From contig CP048470.1 in assembly GCA_025559845.1 (NCBI GenBank), forward strand, positions 2,093,001 through 2,157,000: DNA of 64,000 nt. The letters are read 5' to 3'. Below the pieces are notes generated by a model that saw only the letters and a program-made list of their open reading frames with translations, made no database searches and was not told where the DNA came from. This stretch comes from Agrobacterium tumefaciens (GTDB lineage Bacteria; Pseudomonadota; Alphaproteobacteria; Rhizobiales; Rhizobiaceae). Shown piece by piece: positions 1 through 8,687 of the stretch (positions are counted from its first letter, which is position 1; each line of letters starts with the position of its first letter). The translations under genes were made by a program, and so were the position numbers.

Positions 1-1150
1 GATTCGATTTGTGACATGGCGGCGATGGCGTCGCGAACGATGTTTCCGGAGCTTTCTGCGTCGTCTCGCGTGCGGGTAACGAGGTTACCTGCGCGTTCGG
101 CACGAATGCTTGCCGATTTGACTGTTGTGGTGACCTCCTCGAGGGCAGCCGCCGTTTGCTCAATCGATGCCGCCTGCTGTTCAGTGCGCTTTGCAAGATC
201 ATCCGCGGCAAGCTGAACTTCGCTGGCACTGGCTGCAATGGCCTGCGCATTTGATGCGACTGTTTGCATCGCTCCCCGCAGCTTGGCGCTTGCACTGTTG
301 AAGTCGCTGCGCAACCGCTCAAGCGAGGGAATGAAGGGCTTTTCAATCCTGCCGGAGAGATCACCATCCGCCAGACGAGTGAGGCATCCAGCCAGAGCCT
401 CCACGTTTTCGACGCGTCCAGTGACATCAGTCGCGAACTTGACGATCTTGAAGACCGTGCCGTTCATGTCAAAGATGGGATTGTAAGATGCCTGAATATG
501 GACCTCGCGGCCGCCTTTGCCGATGCGCATGAATTCGTCTGCCACAAACTCTCCAGCTGCCAGGCGTTTCCAGAAGCTATTGTAGGCATCAGATGCCACG
601 TAGCTCTCATCACAGAACATCGAATGATGCCGTCCCTGAATCTCTGCGAGCGTGTATCCGAGTGCGGACAGGAAGTTTTCGTTGGCGACCAGTATTTCGC
701 CTGTCGGCGAGAATTCAATGATTGCCTGCGCGCGCGAAAGCGCAAGCAGCTTTCCGGCATCCTCAGCCGCCTTGAGTTTCTGTGCGGTGATATCGGTTGC
801 GATTTTCACAATCTTGACCGGTTTACCGCGGCGAAAAACCGGATTGTAAGATGCCTCGATCCAGACCTCTCTGCCACCTTTCCGATGCGCTTGTATTGAC
901 CCTGGTCGAACTTGCCTGCGGCCAGTTTATGCCAGAAAGAACTGTAAACGGCGGATTTTCCATAGGCGGGTTCAAGGAACATGCTGTGGTGGCGACCAAC
1001 GATCTCGGAAAGCTGATATCCCAGTGTGCGACAGAAATTTTCGTTTGCTGTCATGATTTTGCCGGACAGATCGAATTCGATCGTGGCCTGCGATGCAGAG
1101 AGGGATTCCAGTATCGCTATTGCATTCGCGCCTCGACCGAGCATGCTCAT
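1..1150 (-). pseudogene. Soluble PAS-PAS chemoreceptor (MCP), 5' part, with an apparent frameshift; runs off left edge
   Basis: Methyl-accepting chemotaxis protein read from 1150 towards the left edge. The start ATG follows a strong GGAGGAG site. The first PAS domain (motifs ANENFCRTLGY and GRHHSMF) reads in one frame to about 880. The second PAS domain ([35 protein letters not shown]) and the beginning of the MCP signalling domain (QQAASIEQTAAALEEV) read in another frame. The junction lies in the run at 873-884: adding one G on the coding strand turns KRIGKVAERSG into [20 protein letters not shown], which matches the intact paralogue at 20147-21877. No membrane segment is visible, so the product would be cytosolic. 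Either this is a real inactivating deletion or a base-calling error in a short homopolymer; the clean frame on both sides favours a recent or artefactual event. The 3' part of the gene lies outside the window. Confidence 0.8.
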
Positions 1151-1548
1151 TGCTTTCTCCTCCGAAGATAAAGTATCTTTGAAGGTAAGCTGAAATATTT
1201 ATCAAATTGTTTATGCTTAATTCCAAGTTTATGTGTCGTTTGTGCGTTCTTTTGTTGCCTGCTGGTGCCTTGAGCGGTCATTAAGCTAAGTATATTAGAA
1301 TATTATAATTCAATTTATATTATAAAAGCATTGGCCAATTTGGCTGTCTCTACTGTGGTCCGTGTTGCATGATTGCTACGTCTTTCAATGGTGCACGCCC
1401 CATGCGTGCGTTGTCGCCTTCGGTTTGATCCATCTCAAATATCCAGCGCTCATCCTGATCATAGTGGAGGCAACGGCTGCCGGGTCGAGATTCGTTGCCG
1501 GCAGTTCGGTCCGGGCTATCGCTCGGTGACGGATCAAGGAGATAAGAG
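1151..1548. other. Divergent intergenic region between chemoreceptor and ompW
   Basis: A 398-base spacer with no convincing gene. Bases 1190-1345 are strongly AT-rich and fit promoter DNA for the leftward chemoreceptor. ATTGGCCAAT at 1330-1339 is a perfect 10-base palindrome. A near-consensus FNR/FixK-type site is at 1425-1438 (listed separately). Confidence 0.5.
1425..1438. promoter_or_regulatory. FNR/FixK-like box upstream of the OmpW gene
   Basis: TTGAT-CCAT-CTCAA matches the FNR/FixK consensus TTGAT-N4-ATCAA at 9 of 10 defined positions. It is about 110 bases before the OmpW start. OmpW-family genes are oxygen-responsive in some bacteria, which makes the match plausible, but a single site with one mismatch is weak evidence. 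Confidence 0.3.
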
Positions 1549-2241
1549 ATGTTTTATAATAATCGAAAAGCTGCCGCTCTATTGGCCGGTGTTGCCACCG
1601 TGCTTGTTTCCAGCACTGTAATGGCTGCAGACCTCGCCATACCGGGCGTCGCGCCGACGGCGGAGGAAGCTATTGAGTCAGCAAAGAGCCCCTGGATGTT
1701 GCGTGTGCGCGGACTGGGCGTCATTACCCATGACAGCGGCAGCGTCGATGGTGTTCCAGGGGCTGGGCTGTCCTATTCGGATACGGTCATTCCGGAGCTT
1801 GATGTAAGCTATTTCTTCACCGACAATATTGCAGCCGAACTCATTCTTGGGACCACCTACGCCAAAATAAACGGGGAGGGAGTGCTAGCAGGTACACCCG
1901 TCGGAAAGACGTGGCTCCTGCCGCCAACGGTCACACTACAATATCATTTCACCAATTTCGGCGCGTTCAAACCTTACGTCGGTGCCGGGATCAATTACTC
2001 TCTGTTCTATAACCAGTCCGAACAGCCCGGGTTCAGCAACCTCGATGTCAAAAACAAGTTCGCACCAGCTTTACAGGTCGGTTTCGACTACATGCTCGAT
2101 GAGCATTGGGGCGTGAACTTCGATGTGAAGAAGCTGTTCCTCAAGACAGATTGGACGGCGGAGCTGAACGGCACACCCGTCAGCGGCAAGGCAAAACTGG
2201 ACCCGTGGCTGATTGGCGCGGGTATTACCTACCGCTTCTGA
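1549..2241 (+). CDS. OmpW family outer-membrane protein
   Basis: 230-residue precursor with a signal peptide of about 26 residues ending VMA-ADL and a mature eight-stranded-barrel pattern of alternating hydrophobic residues. OmpW hallmarks are visible: LRVRGLGVITHDSG near the mature N-terminus, VIPELDVSYFFTDNIAAELILG in the middle, LPPTVTLQYHF followed by KPYVGAGINYSLF, and the typical C-terminal PWLIGAGITYRF ending in phenylalanine. OmpW proteins form small channels for hydrophobic compounds in the outer membrane. The ATG follows AAGGAGATAAGAG. The gene stands alone. A FixK/FNR-like site lies upstream. Confidence 0.9.
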   Translation: MFYNNRKAAALLAGVATVLVSSTVMAADLAIPGVAPTAEEAIESAKSPWMLRVRGLGVITHDSGSVDGVPGAGLSYSDTVIPELDVSYFFTDNIAAELILGTTYAKINGEGVLAGTPVGKTWLLPPTVTLQYHFTNFGAFKPYVGAGINYSLFYNQSEQPGFSNLDVKNKFAPALQVGFDYMLDEHWGVNFDVKKLFLKTDWTAELNGTPVSGKAKLDPWLIGAGITYRF

Positions 2242-2435
2242 CGGATAAAGCGTCTTTGACGCCGATCATGTCATGTTGTATACGGACGGCCACGGGTGAG
2301 AGCCCCGGCCGTCCGCAGGCGTCCTCGCCATGGTGAAGCTCTTCATTCAAACTCGGTCATCCCATGTTTTGCATGTCACCGGTGGCAACGCGGGCCCCCT
2401 TCGAAAATCTGGCATGCAGTTGATGGAGAACCGTA

Positions 2436-2879
2436 ATGAACGTTTCCAAACCACTTCCTGCGCTTGAAGGCCTGAAAGAACAAGCAAGGAGGCTGCGCGC
2501 GGCGCTTGAAGGGCAGGGTCAGACAATTTCCCACTCGAAGGCGCTGGAACTGATTGCCGCTCAATATGGCTTTCGCGACTGGAACACCCTTCACGCGACA
2601 GCCGGCAATCGCCCTGCCTTCAATCCCTACATTTTGGGATCGCGCGTGGAAGGACACTATCTAGGCAGGCCGTTCGTGGCGTCGGTACTGGGAGTGCAGT
2701 CGCTCGGTGGCGATCCCGAACGTTATCGACTAACGTTACATTTCGACGATCCGGTCGATGTGGTGAGTTTCGAAAGCTTCTCTGCTTATCGCCAGCGCGT
2801 GCATTGTAATGTCGATGCCTCTGGTAGAACCCTTGAAAAAACTTCCAATGGCCGTCCACAGCTTGAACTGGTCTGGTAA
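2436..2879 (+). CDS. Glyoxalase_8-type domain small protein
   Basis: 147 residues, soluble, no signal peptide. The N-terminal half (LKEQARRLRAALEGQGQTISHSKALELIAAQYGFRDWNTLHA) is the helical motif of the 'glyoxalase-related' small domain common in proteobacteria, where a conserved His-Ser-x-Ala-LE and YGFRDWNTL are characteristic. The C-terminal half is beta-rich (RVEGHYLGRPFVASVLGVQ). Metal-binding residues of true glyoxalase I are not evident, so enzymatic activity should not be assumed. It is monocistronic, preceded by GGAG and followed by a perfect hairpin at 2897-2920. Confidence 0.75.
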   Translation: MNVSKPLPALEGLKEQARRLRAALEGQGQTISHSKALELIAAQYGFRDWNTLHATAGNRPAFNPYILGSRVEGHYLGRPFVASVLGVQSLGGDPERYRLTLHFDDPVDVVSFESFSAYRQRVHCNVDASGRTLEKTSNGRPQLELVW

Positions 2880-2896
2880 CAGGCGTTCGTACTCTT

Positions 2897-2920
2897 ATGC
2901 TCGGCTTTTGAGCCGAGCAT
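2897..2920 (+). terminator. Hairpin after the glyoxalase-domain gene
   Basis: Perfect 10-bp stem ATGCTCGGCT/AGCCGAGCAT around a TTTG loop, 17 bases after the stop codon and 48 bases before the end of the convergent gene. There is no strong T run on either side, so termination may be weak or two-directional. Confidence 0.55.
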
Positions 2921-2968
2921 ATGTTCCTAGGCTTGCTCTTGTGGTTAGGAGAAGGGAGAGTTTGCCCT

Positions 2969-4135
2969 TCAGAAAGTACCAGTAAAGCGAGAGGTCACGG
3001 CAGAGCCTCTATAGGAAAGTTCTTCATCTTCCTCGCCGTGCAGCAAACGGTCGAATTCAAACTCCAGCTTGCTGCTTTTTCCGGTTTCGAGCGACAGAGT
3101 CGCCACAAGGCGCCGTTCGTTGACGTCGTAATCGTAATAGATCCAGTCTTTGTGGACCTGGCGCAAGGCAAGATCGAAGCCGACTTTTTCTGTGAGCTTG
3201 CTTTTCATCACGAACTGCCAGCGACGATGGAATTCGCCAATCGGATCGTCCGGGTCGAACAAAGCATAATCTTGCGAAAAGCCAACGCCAAAAGCCAGGC
3301 GGTCATTTGCTTTCCATTCCGCTTCTGCTCGCAGATATGGGCGCGTATGTTTGATCGCGTCGCTGATCTCATCTCCTTCAATTGTCGTCAGTCCGCCTTC
3401 TGCAAGGATCGCAAGACGATCTGCAAGTTTATAGCCATAGGCTAGTGAGCCACGCAGAGTGCTGGCCTCGAACCGTTCATATTTTTCCTGCTGACCTTGC
3501 GGCACGATGATACGATCGTAGGCAACGGTCACGCCTCCTTCGCCTCCTGCCAGCGGGCGGATATGTTCCGCCTTCAAGGACAGAAGCGCTTCGTTCGCCT
3601 CCAGGCGAGTGGGCATGAAATAGGCCGGTCTGAAACGCGCAGTGCCTTTCATCAGGCTGGTGATCCCGGCTGTCAGCGTATTTTTTCCGCCAAAAACCAG
3701 TAATCCGACGCTCGACGTGGCTTCCAGCTTGTGATCCAGTTGTCGATAGCCGATATCCTGCTCTGGCAGATGCAGAAAGATGTCGCCCGCATCACTGCGC
3801 GTGCCGCGAAGCTCCAGGGCCCATTCCAGTTTTTCCGTCAACCGCTTGGTAAGTCCCAACGTTACAGTGCTGTTGTGTTCATTGGCAAAGCTGTAGCGGG
3901 GGACGCGGACCTCTTCATGATCAAGCGAATATTTTAGTTCTGCGCCTTCCAGGTCGATCTTACCATTCATGCCCAAGCCCGCCCGCAGAGAAATTGCCTT
4001 CAGGCCGTTGGTGTCGCCAAAATAGTTCGTATCGTAGGTGGCGCCGCTCGCATAGGTAAACTCCGGGCCTTCACCGTGCGCAGCAGATGCGACGGCAAGG
4101 CCGAGAGCAAATGTTACATATCCCCCCAGTCGCAT
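2969..4135 (-). CDS. Orphan outer-membrane beta-barrel protein
   Basis: 388-residue precursor with an N-terminal signal peptide (MRLGGYVTFALGLAVASAAHG). The mature part is almost entirely alternating amphipathic strands such as LRAGLGMNGKIDLEGAELKYSL, TVTLGLTKRLTEKLEWALELRG and LVATLSLETGKSSKLEFEFD, and it ends in a C-terminal phenylalanine (SRFTGTF), the usual beta-signal for outer-membrane assembly. I do not recognise a named family; it resembles surface beta-barrel or polysaccharide-associated proteins. The start follows GGAGATAC. It is divergent from the small secreted repeat protein at 4408, so the two could share regulation. Confidence 0.75.
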   Translation of the reverse strand: MRLGGYVTFALGLAVASAAHGEGPEFTYASGATYDTNYFGDTNGLKAISLRAGLGMNGKIDLEGAELKYSLDHEEVRVPRYSFANEHNSTVTLGLTKRLTEKLEWALELRGTRSDAGDIFLHLPEQDIGYRQLDHKLEATSSVGLLVFGGKNTLTAGITSLMKGTARFRPAYFMPTRLEANEALLSLKAEHIRPLAGGEGGVTVAYDRIIVPQGQQEKYERFEASTLRGSLAYGYKLADRLAILAEGGLTTIEGDEISDAIKHTRPYLRAEAEWKANDRLAFGVGFSQDYALFDPDDPIGEFHRRWQFVMKSKLTEKVGFDLALRQVHKDWIYYDYDVNERRLVATLSLETGKSSKLEFEFDRLLHGEEDEELSYRGSAVTSRFTGTF

Positions 4136-4407
4136 CTGTATCTCCGGTCGCTAATTGAGAAATATCTTATATTTAGATGGTTAATAAAGTGCTCGACGTT
4201 GCATTGGTCTTGTATTGCGCCCGCAATGCGTCATTGGGCGTAAGGAAATAGTCTTATGTTTTGTGGAGCTGAGTAAAAAACTATTAAAATTGCAAGTATT
4301 AGTGTTAATCGTTTATTGTAATATTAGGCGTTGCTTGAATTAGCGCTCTCTAAATATACAGTCAAATCACGCCAGACGGCGTTGATCAAACTCAAGAGGA
4401 GAGAGAA
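4136..4407. other. Divergent AT-rich promoter region
   Basis: 272 bases between the beta-barrel gene and the small secreted repeat protein. Very AT-rich around 4165-4190 and 4255-4330, fitting divergent promoters. An imperfect inverted repeat CGCCC...GGGCG frames AATGCGTCATT near 4217-4240. No recognised operator. Confidence 0.35.
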
Positions 4408-4692
4408 ATGATTGTTAAGTTTGCTTGTGTTGCTGCCGCTCTTACTGTCGCTTCCGTTGGCCAGGCCCAGGCCGGCGGCCTTCTGGGTGTTCTGTCCGGA
4501 AACAGCAACAAGAACAGTGCGCTCATCGTTGTGTCGCCGAGCATCGATCTCGGTGTGAACGGTATCCTGTCCAACAACGGGATTTTGAACGGCAACAAGA
4601 CCGGCATCCTCAATGGTGTCCTGAACGGCAACAAGACCTCCGTCGATGTCATTGACAACAAGGACAACGGCCGGAAGAAGAACCGCCACTAA
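4408..4692 (+). CDS. Small secreted Asn/Gly-rich repeat protein
   Basis: 94 residues. A clear signal peptide of about 22 residues ends AQA-GG. The mature protein of about 72 residues is rich in Asn, Gly, Ile and Leu and carries short tandem motifs: NGIL, then GILNGNKT, then the near-copy GVLNGNKT, followed by a charged tail (DNKDNGRKKNRH). AAGAGGAGAGAGAA precedes the ATG, so expression is likely. No cysteines and no known domain. The repeats suggest a structural or surface-assembling peptide, but that is inference. It is divergent from a beta-barrel gene, and its transcript would run into the structured segment starting 38 bases after its stop. Confidence 0.65.
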   Translation: MIVKFACVAAALTVASVGQAQAGGLLGVLSGNSNKNSALIVVSPSIDLGVNGILSNNGILNGNKTGILNGVLNGNKTSVDVIDNKDNGRKKNRH

Positions 4693-4730
4693 GAAGCGGT
4701 AAAACAACGAAAACTGAGGGAAGGCTGACG

Positions 4731-4975
4731 CCCCCTTGAGGGTGGTGACAAATTCCGGGTCGCTCCATAGGCCGCAGGAATGAACCCGCGCCCGTTCCCC
4801 CCCGTATTCTGCCGAGGGGCCAGCACGATCATGTCCCTGATCGCAATAACATTTTGGCCCGCGCAACCGCGCGGTTGCTGGATGCCGGATCAACCATGGG
4901 CCTGACCCGCGGACCGGTGTAAAGGGCAGGGCCTGTCCTGTCATCACTCTCAAGGGGGCTTCGGCCCCCTTCTTT
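4731..4975 (+). ncRNA. Candidate structured RNA / attenuator with 20-bp closing helix and terminator
   Basis: Bases 4731-4750 (CCCCCTTGAGGGTGGTGACA) pair with 4939-4958 (TGTCATCACTCTCAAGGGGG) over all 20 positions, two of them G-U. Inside lie further helices, including the perfect 16-base palindrome GCAACCGCGCGGTTGC at 4863-4878. The 3' strand of the closing helix overlaps a strong intrinsic terminator: AAGGGGGC-TTCG-GCCCCCTT (4952-4971) then CTTTCTTT. The closing helix and the terminator hairpin cannot form together. It could be a free RNA of about 245 nt, a regulated 3' UTR of the small secreted gene, or a leader controlling the transporter at 5105. It has no visible match to RNase P, tmRNA, SRP or 6S RNA core sequences. 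Confidence 0.6.
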
Positions 4976-5104
4976 CTTTGGGGGAGGCCTGCTCTTGCTG
5001 ATTGTCGAACGATGCCCGCAGGCTTGAATAATACATGATTATGATGTGAAGGTGCGTCATCACGCTGCAACCTTCAGTCGATTCCCATGAATGAGAGAAA
5101 GGTT

Positions 5105-6268
5105 ATGCCTGACGGCTTTGATCGTCAGGCCTACATGATTGCGTTGCTGGTCTTTGTTGCTGGCGGCACAAACGCGACTATCGTTCCTCTCATCGGTTTC
5201 TATATTATTCAGGTGCTCGGGCATCCTCCCGCGACAGTTGGTCTCTACAGCGTTGTGGCAATGATCGCGTCGATCGCCGCCAGCCGTTTTTACGGTGAGC
5301 GGGTGGATGCCGGTATCAGAATACGCCCGCTTCTACTTGTCTCCATTACCGGCGCGATGCTTGCGGCTGTTGCTGCGATCTTCGGGCACCTTTTGCTTCT
5401 TGTCGCTGTCACGGCGCCTTCTATGGGACTTGCCAATGCCGCGACGACGCTCGTGTTTAGCTATGGTCGCTATCACGGCCGGCTCAAAGCTCTTGATGCA
5501 GGCGCTTACAACGCCTTCTTGCGGATGATGGTGTCGCTGGCCTGGATGCTGTTTCCGGCCATCGCTTATCTGATCGTCGACGTTGCAGGTGCGAAAGCCG
5601 TGTTCATCAATGCCATCGTCATGGCGACGATCTGGGGCGGACTGGCGCTGGCGTTCATTCCACACGATCAGACCTGTCCAATGGACCGGCAAAACGATGC
5701 CGATGACGGCGGTGGCCGAAACATGCCGTTGCTTCTGGCTGCGGCGGCGAACTTGTGCATGTCCTTTGCCCATTCTCTTTGCGCTTCTGCCTTGCCAATC
5801 TTCCTGGTGCGCGAGGTCGGGCTCCCGGACTACGCGCCTGGCTTGTCTCTCAGTGTGAAGTGCGCGATGGAGGTTTTGCTTATTCTGCTGGCGCCAAGGA
5901 TCATGCGCTTGGTAAGCGTTCGCGTCATACTCGCTGGTGCCGGTGTCGTGGCAATCATTGCATTTAACGTCATTGCCTCAGTACAGACATTGCCGGCAAT
6001 GATATTTGGCGCGGCCATGGAGGGTGCCTATTACGGTCTTTTCGCAGGTACGTCTCTGACGTTCATTCAGGGATTTGCGCGTGGTCGAATGGCGCGGGCA
6101 ACGGCGCTCTATATGAACTCGATTTTTTTGGCAAGCCTTTTCGCAGTGCCCCTGATGGGGATCATTGCACAATATGCAAGCTTCGGCGTCGCAATCCGAC
6201 TTGCTTCTTTGGGCGCTGCTTCGGCTCTGCTCATGCTTTTCCTGACCAGACGTCAGACGAGCACCTAG
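5105..6268 (+). CDS. MFS transporter, sugar-efflux (Set)-like
   Basis: About 387 residues with twelve predicted membrane segments, beginning IALLVFVAGGTNATIVPLIGFYIIQVLG and ending SALLMLFL. The order of segments, a short cytosolic loop with charged residues after the sixth (HDQTCPMDRQNDADDGGG), and the FYGERVDAG loop after TM2 fit the major facilitator superfamily, most like the Set sugar-efflux group. Two in-frame starts exist: 5087 (no ribosome site) and 5105 (preceded by AGAAAGG); I prefer 5105. Substrate is unknown. The terminator at 4952-4971 lies about 130 bases upstream, so this gene needs its own promoter or is attenuated there. Confidence 0.75.
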   Translation: MPDGFDRQAYMIALLVFVAGGTNATIVPLIGFYIIQVLGHPPATVGLYSVVAMIASIAASRFYGERVDAGIRIRPLLLVSITGAMLAAVAAIFGHLLLLVAVTAPSMGLANAATTLVFSYGRYHGRLKALDAGAYNAFLRMMVSLAWMLFPAIAYLIVDVAGAKAVFINAIVMATIWGGLALAFIPHDQTCPMDRQNDADDGGGRNMPLLLAAAANLCMSFAHSLCASALPIFLVREVGLPDYAPGLSLSVKCAMEVLLILLAPRIMRLVSVRVILAGAGVVAIIAFNVIASVQTLPAMIFGAAMEGAYYGLFAGTSLTFIQGFARGRMARATALYMNSIFLASLFAVPLMGIIAQYASFGVAIRLASLGAASALLMLFLTRRQTST

Positions 6269-6343
6269 CAGCCCGCTTGATAAAAACGTCTCAGGCGGAA
6301 AAGATATTTTTTCCAGAAGGTTGTGGAAACGTTTTGATGTGCG

Positions 6344-6364
6344 GCCGGGCTTTTTTAGCCCGGC
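6344..6364. terminator. Hairpin between convergent MFS and WD40 genes
   Basis: GCCGGGCT-TTTTT-AGCCCGGC, an 8-bp perfect stem placed three bases before the end of the leftward WD40 gene and 75 bases after the rightward transporter gene. Most likely a shared terminator; no extended T run follows. Confidence 0.5.
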
Positions 6365-6367
6365 AGT

Positions 6368-7378
6368 TTACGCCGAAATATCGATGACACCGCAGTCACC
6401 AGCTTCAGAGGCGAAGGAAAGAAGCTTGCCTGTGGCGCTCCAGTCCATCGAGGTGATCGCCCCCTTGCCTGGGCGACGAAGCAGCGCTTCCTTGCCGTCA
6501 GCAACACGTACGCCAAGGATCATGCCATCGATAAACCCGATGGCGAGCACTTCTTCCGCCGGGTGAAAGGCGACCGTGGTGACCATGATGTTGGCGCGCG
6601 TGCCGAGTTCCAGAGGTGCTTTGCCCATCGGACCGTCTTTGCCGGAAAAGGGCCAGACGATTGCGGCTGGCGCACCTGATGAGGCAAGCCACTTACCCTT
6701 TGGCGACCAGGACACCGATTTGACCTTTGAAGGGTAACCGGTCATGCGCATGTGGCGAGCTTCCATGCCGCCCTTGGTGGCTTCCATCTTCCAGCCATGC
6801 AGGGCATTTTCCTGCATAGTGGTGACGAGAAATTTTCCATCCGGAGAGAAAGTCACGCCGGTATGCGCACCCTTCCACTCGAGATCAACGGGGTCTCCTG
6901 CCGTTGCCACCCAGTGTAGTGTCACGCCATTATACCGAGCAACGGCAATGCGCATCCCCTTCGGGGCGAAGGCTATGGCTTCGACAGTGCGCTCTTCCTT
7001 GAATTCTTTGACCGTACCATCCGACAGACGTACGAAACTCGACTTTCCGACACCATATGCGACCGCTTTCTGGGGACCGCCAGCGATCACGCTGATCCAC
7101 TTGCGCGGAACATTTGCCAATTCACTGAGGGAACCGTCGTGGCCGATACGCAGAACGCGTCCATCTTCACCGCCTGAAAGCAGGGTGGCACTGTAGGGAT
7201 CGCGAATGCATGTCAGAAGACCCTGATGTGCCTCCGTAACCTTTTCGCCGCCATCCAACCGGTGGATGGTCCCTGCAGCGGTGGCGAAGAGAGGAATGTC
7301 GCCGAGAAAATGGGTCGAGACCACATGGCCTTCGATATCAAGCGGGGCAACAGTCGGCATCGATGATCGGTCTTTCAT
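6368..7378 (-). CDS. WD40 repeat protein, partner of CobW-type zinc GTPase
   Basis: 336 residues made of WD40 blades: HVVSTHFLGDIPLFATAAGTIHRL, LLTCIRDPYSATLLSGGEDGRVLRI, VEAIAFAPKGMRIAVARYNGVTLHW, VTFSPDGKFLVTTMQENALHGW, VKSVSWSPKGKWLASSGAPAAIVW, VTTVAFHPAEEVLAIGFIDGMI and ITSMDWSATGKLLSFASEAG. This makes a seven-bladed propeller, a protein-interaction scaffold, with no signal peptide. The start has GGAGG about 12 bases upstream; a second ATG six codons in is possible. It lies 208 bases downstream of the CobW-family gene on the same strand, an arrangement I know from several alphaproteobacteria, so a role in zinc homeostasis is likely but unproven. Confidence 0.8.
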   Translation of the reverse strand: MKDRSSMPTVAPLDIEGHVVSTHFLGDIPLFATAAGTIHRLDGGEKVTEAHQGLLTCIRDPYSATLLSGGEDGRVLRIGHDGSLSELANVPRKWISVIAGGPQKAVAYGVGKSSFVRLSDGTVKEFKEERTVEAIAFAPKGMRIAVARYNGVTLHWVATAGDPVDLEWKGAHTGVTFSPDGKFLVTTMQENALHGWKMEATKGGMEARHMRMTGYPSKVKSVSWSPKGKWLASSGAPAAIVWPFSGKDGPMGKAPLELGTRANIMVTTVAFHPAEEVLAIGFIDGMILGVRVADGKEALLRRPGKGAITSMDWSATGKLLSFASEAGDCGVIDISA

Positions 7379-7586
7379 GTGTTAAGTGGAGGCCTCCGCG
7401 GCCCCGGGATTGCTGGCACAGTTCTATGTCGGTTAGCGCTTGCAGTCGACCCGTTTAATGTCTTCGATCATTTCTGTGTTGAGTTTGGACCCAATGAAAT
7501 CAAATAAATGACTGAAAACATTTTTGGATAAAAGCAGGCGTTGACGATGCCGCCCCAGGCACAAGCGAGGGGCAGCAAAGGTAGAA

Positions 7587-8687
7587 TTAGGCCGTCACTT
7601 CGCAGGCGCGGAAGCTCTTTTCCAGCTTTTCGCGATCGAGATTACGTCCAATGAAGACAAGCCGCGTCTCACGCTTTTCGCTTTCCTTCCATGGGCGCTG
7701 ATGGTCACCTTCGATGATCATATGAACACCCTGCACGACGTAGCGTTCGGCATCACCCTTGAAAGCAATAATGCCCTTCAGGCGCAGGATGTTCGGACCA
7801 TCGGTTTGGGTCACTTTTTGAATCCAGGGGAAAAAGCGTTCTGGATTCATCTCGCCGCCTCGCAGCGAGATGGACTGCACCGTGACGTCATGGATTGGCG
7901 AGACCGCACCATGGTGATGATGGTGGTGATCATGCCCATGATCGTGACCGTGGTCATGATGGTGATGATCATGGTCGTGATCGTGATGATGGTCGCAGTC
8001 CGGACCGCAGACATGATCGTCATGGCCATGTTCGAGGAAATGCGGGTCGTTTTCGAGCGCACGTTCCAGATTAAAGGCGCCCTGGTTCAGAACGCGGGCA
8101 AGATCAACGCCGGAGCGCGTGGTCTTGTAAATGCGGGCTGACGGATTGATGGCGCGCACGATATCCTCGATGCGAGCAATCTCTTCTGGCGTCACGAGGT
8201 CGGTCTTGTTGATGACAACCACGTCGGCAAAGGCAATCTGATCCTCTGCTTCGCGACTATCCTTCAGACGCAGTGGCAAGTGCTTTGCGTCCACCAGCGC
8301 GACAACAGCGTCCAGTTCTGTCTTGGCCCGCACATCGTCATCCATGAAGAAGGTCTGCGCAACGGGAACCGGATCGGCAAGCCCGGTTGTTTCCACGATG
8401 ATGCCGTCAAAACGGCCGGGACGGCGCATCAGGCCCTCTACAACACGGATCAAGTCGCCACGAACCGTGCAGCAGACGCAACCGTTGTTCATTTCATAAA
8501 TTTCTTCATCGGACTCAACGATCAGGTCGTTGTCGATGCCGATCTCGCCGAACTCATTGACGATAACAGCATATTTCTTTCCGTGGTTTTCGGAGAGGAT
8601 GCGGTTGAGAAGTGTCGTCTTGCCTGCGCCGAGATATCCCGTCAGCACTGTAACTGGAATGGGCTTGGCTGTTGCTGTTTCGGTCAT
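7587..8687 (-). CDS. CobW/COG0523 family GTPase, zinc metallochaperone
   Basis: 366 residues. G-domain motifs are intact: Walker [10 protein letters not shown] (17-25), the metal-binding C70-V-C72-C73 motif, ETTGLADP (switch region) and NKTD (160-163). A very His/Asp-rich stretch runs from about 220 to 259 with repeated HDHDH and HHHHHH. The C-terminal CobW domain begins near [19 protein letters not shown]0523 proteins use GTP hydrolysis to load metals; His-rich members preceded by Zur boxes are zinc-handling (ZigA/ZNG1 group). A Zur-like site lies about 115 bases upstream at 8800-8812. The His-rich coding DNA is a low-complexity stretch (about 7905-8000). It probably works with the WD40 protein downstream. 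Confidence 0.88.
   Translation of the reverse strand: MTETATAKPIPVTVLTGYLGAGKTTLLNRILSENHGKKYAVIVNEFGEIGIDNDLIVESDEEIYEMNNGCVCCTVRGDLIRVVEGLMRRPGRFDGIIVETTGLADPVPVAQTFFMDDDVRAKTELDAVVALVDAKHLPLRLKDSREAEDQIAFADVVVINKTDLVTPEEIARIEDIVRAINPSARIYKTTRSGVDLARVLNQGAFNLERALENDPHFLEHGHDDHVCGPDCDHHHDHDHDHHHHDHGHDHGHDHHHHHHGAVSPIHDVTVQSISLRGGEMNPERFFPWIQKVTQTDGPNILRLKGIIAFKGDAERYVVQGVHMIIEGDHQRPWKESEKRETRLVFIGRNLDREKLEKSFRACEVTA

Noticed and set aside
264..899. 211-codon rightward frame over the chemoreceptor
   Set aside because: It is the antisense of the PAS domains, which read in the family pattern on the other strand.
4731..4975. Identity of the structured RNA as RNase P, tmRNA, 6S or SRP RNA
   Set aside because: The conserved core sequences of those RNAs are not visible; kept as an unknown structured RNA.
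4324..5070. 248-codon leftward frame across the small secreted gene and structured RNA
   Set aside because: No ribosome site or domain; overlaps a signal-peptide gene and a structured RNA on the other strand.
7905..8000. Short tandem repeat tract as a mobile or repeat element
   Set aside because: It encodes the His/Asp-rich metal-binding stretch of the CobW-type protein.
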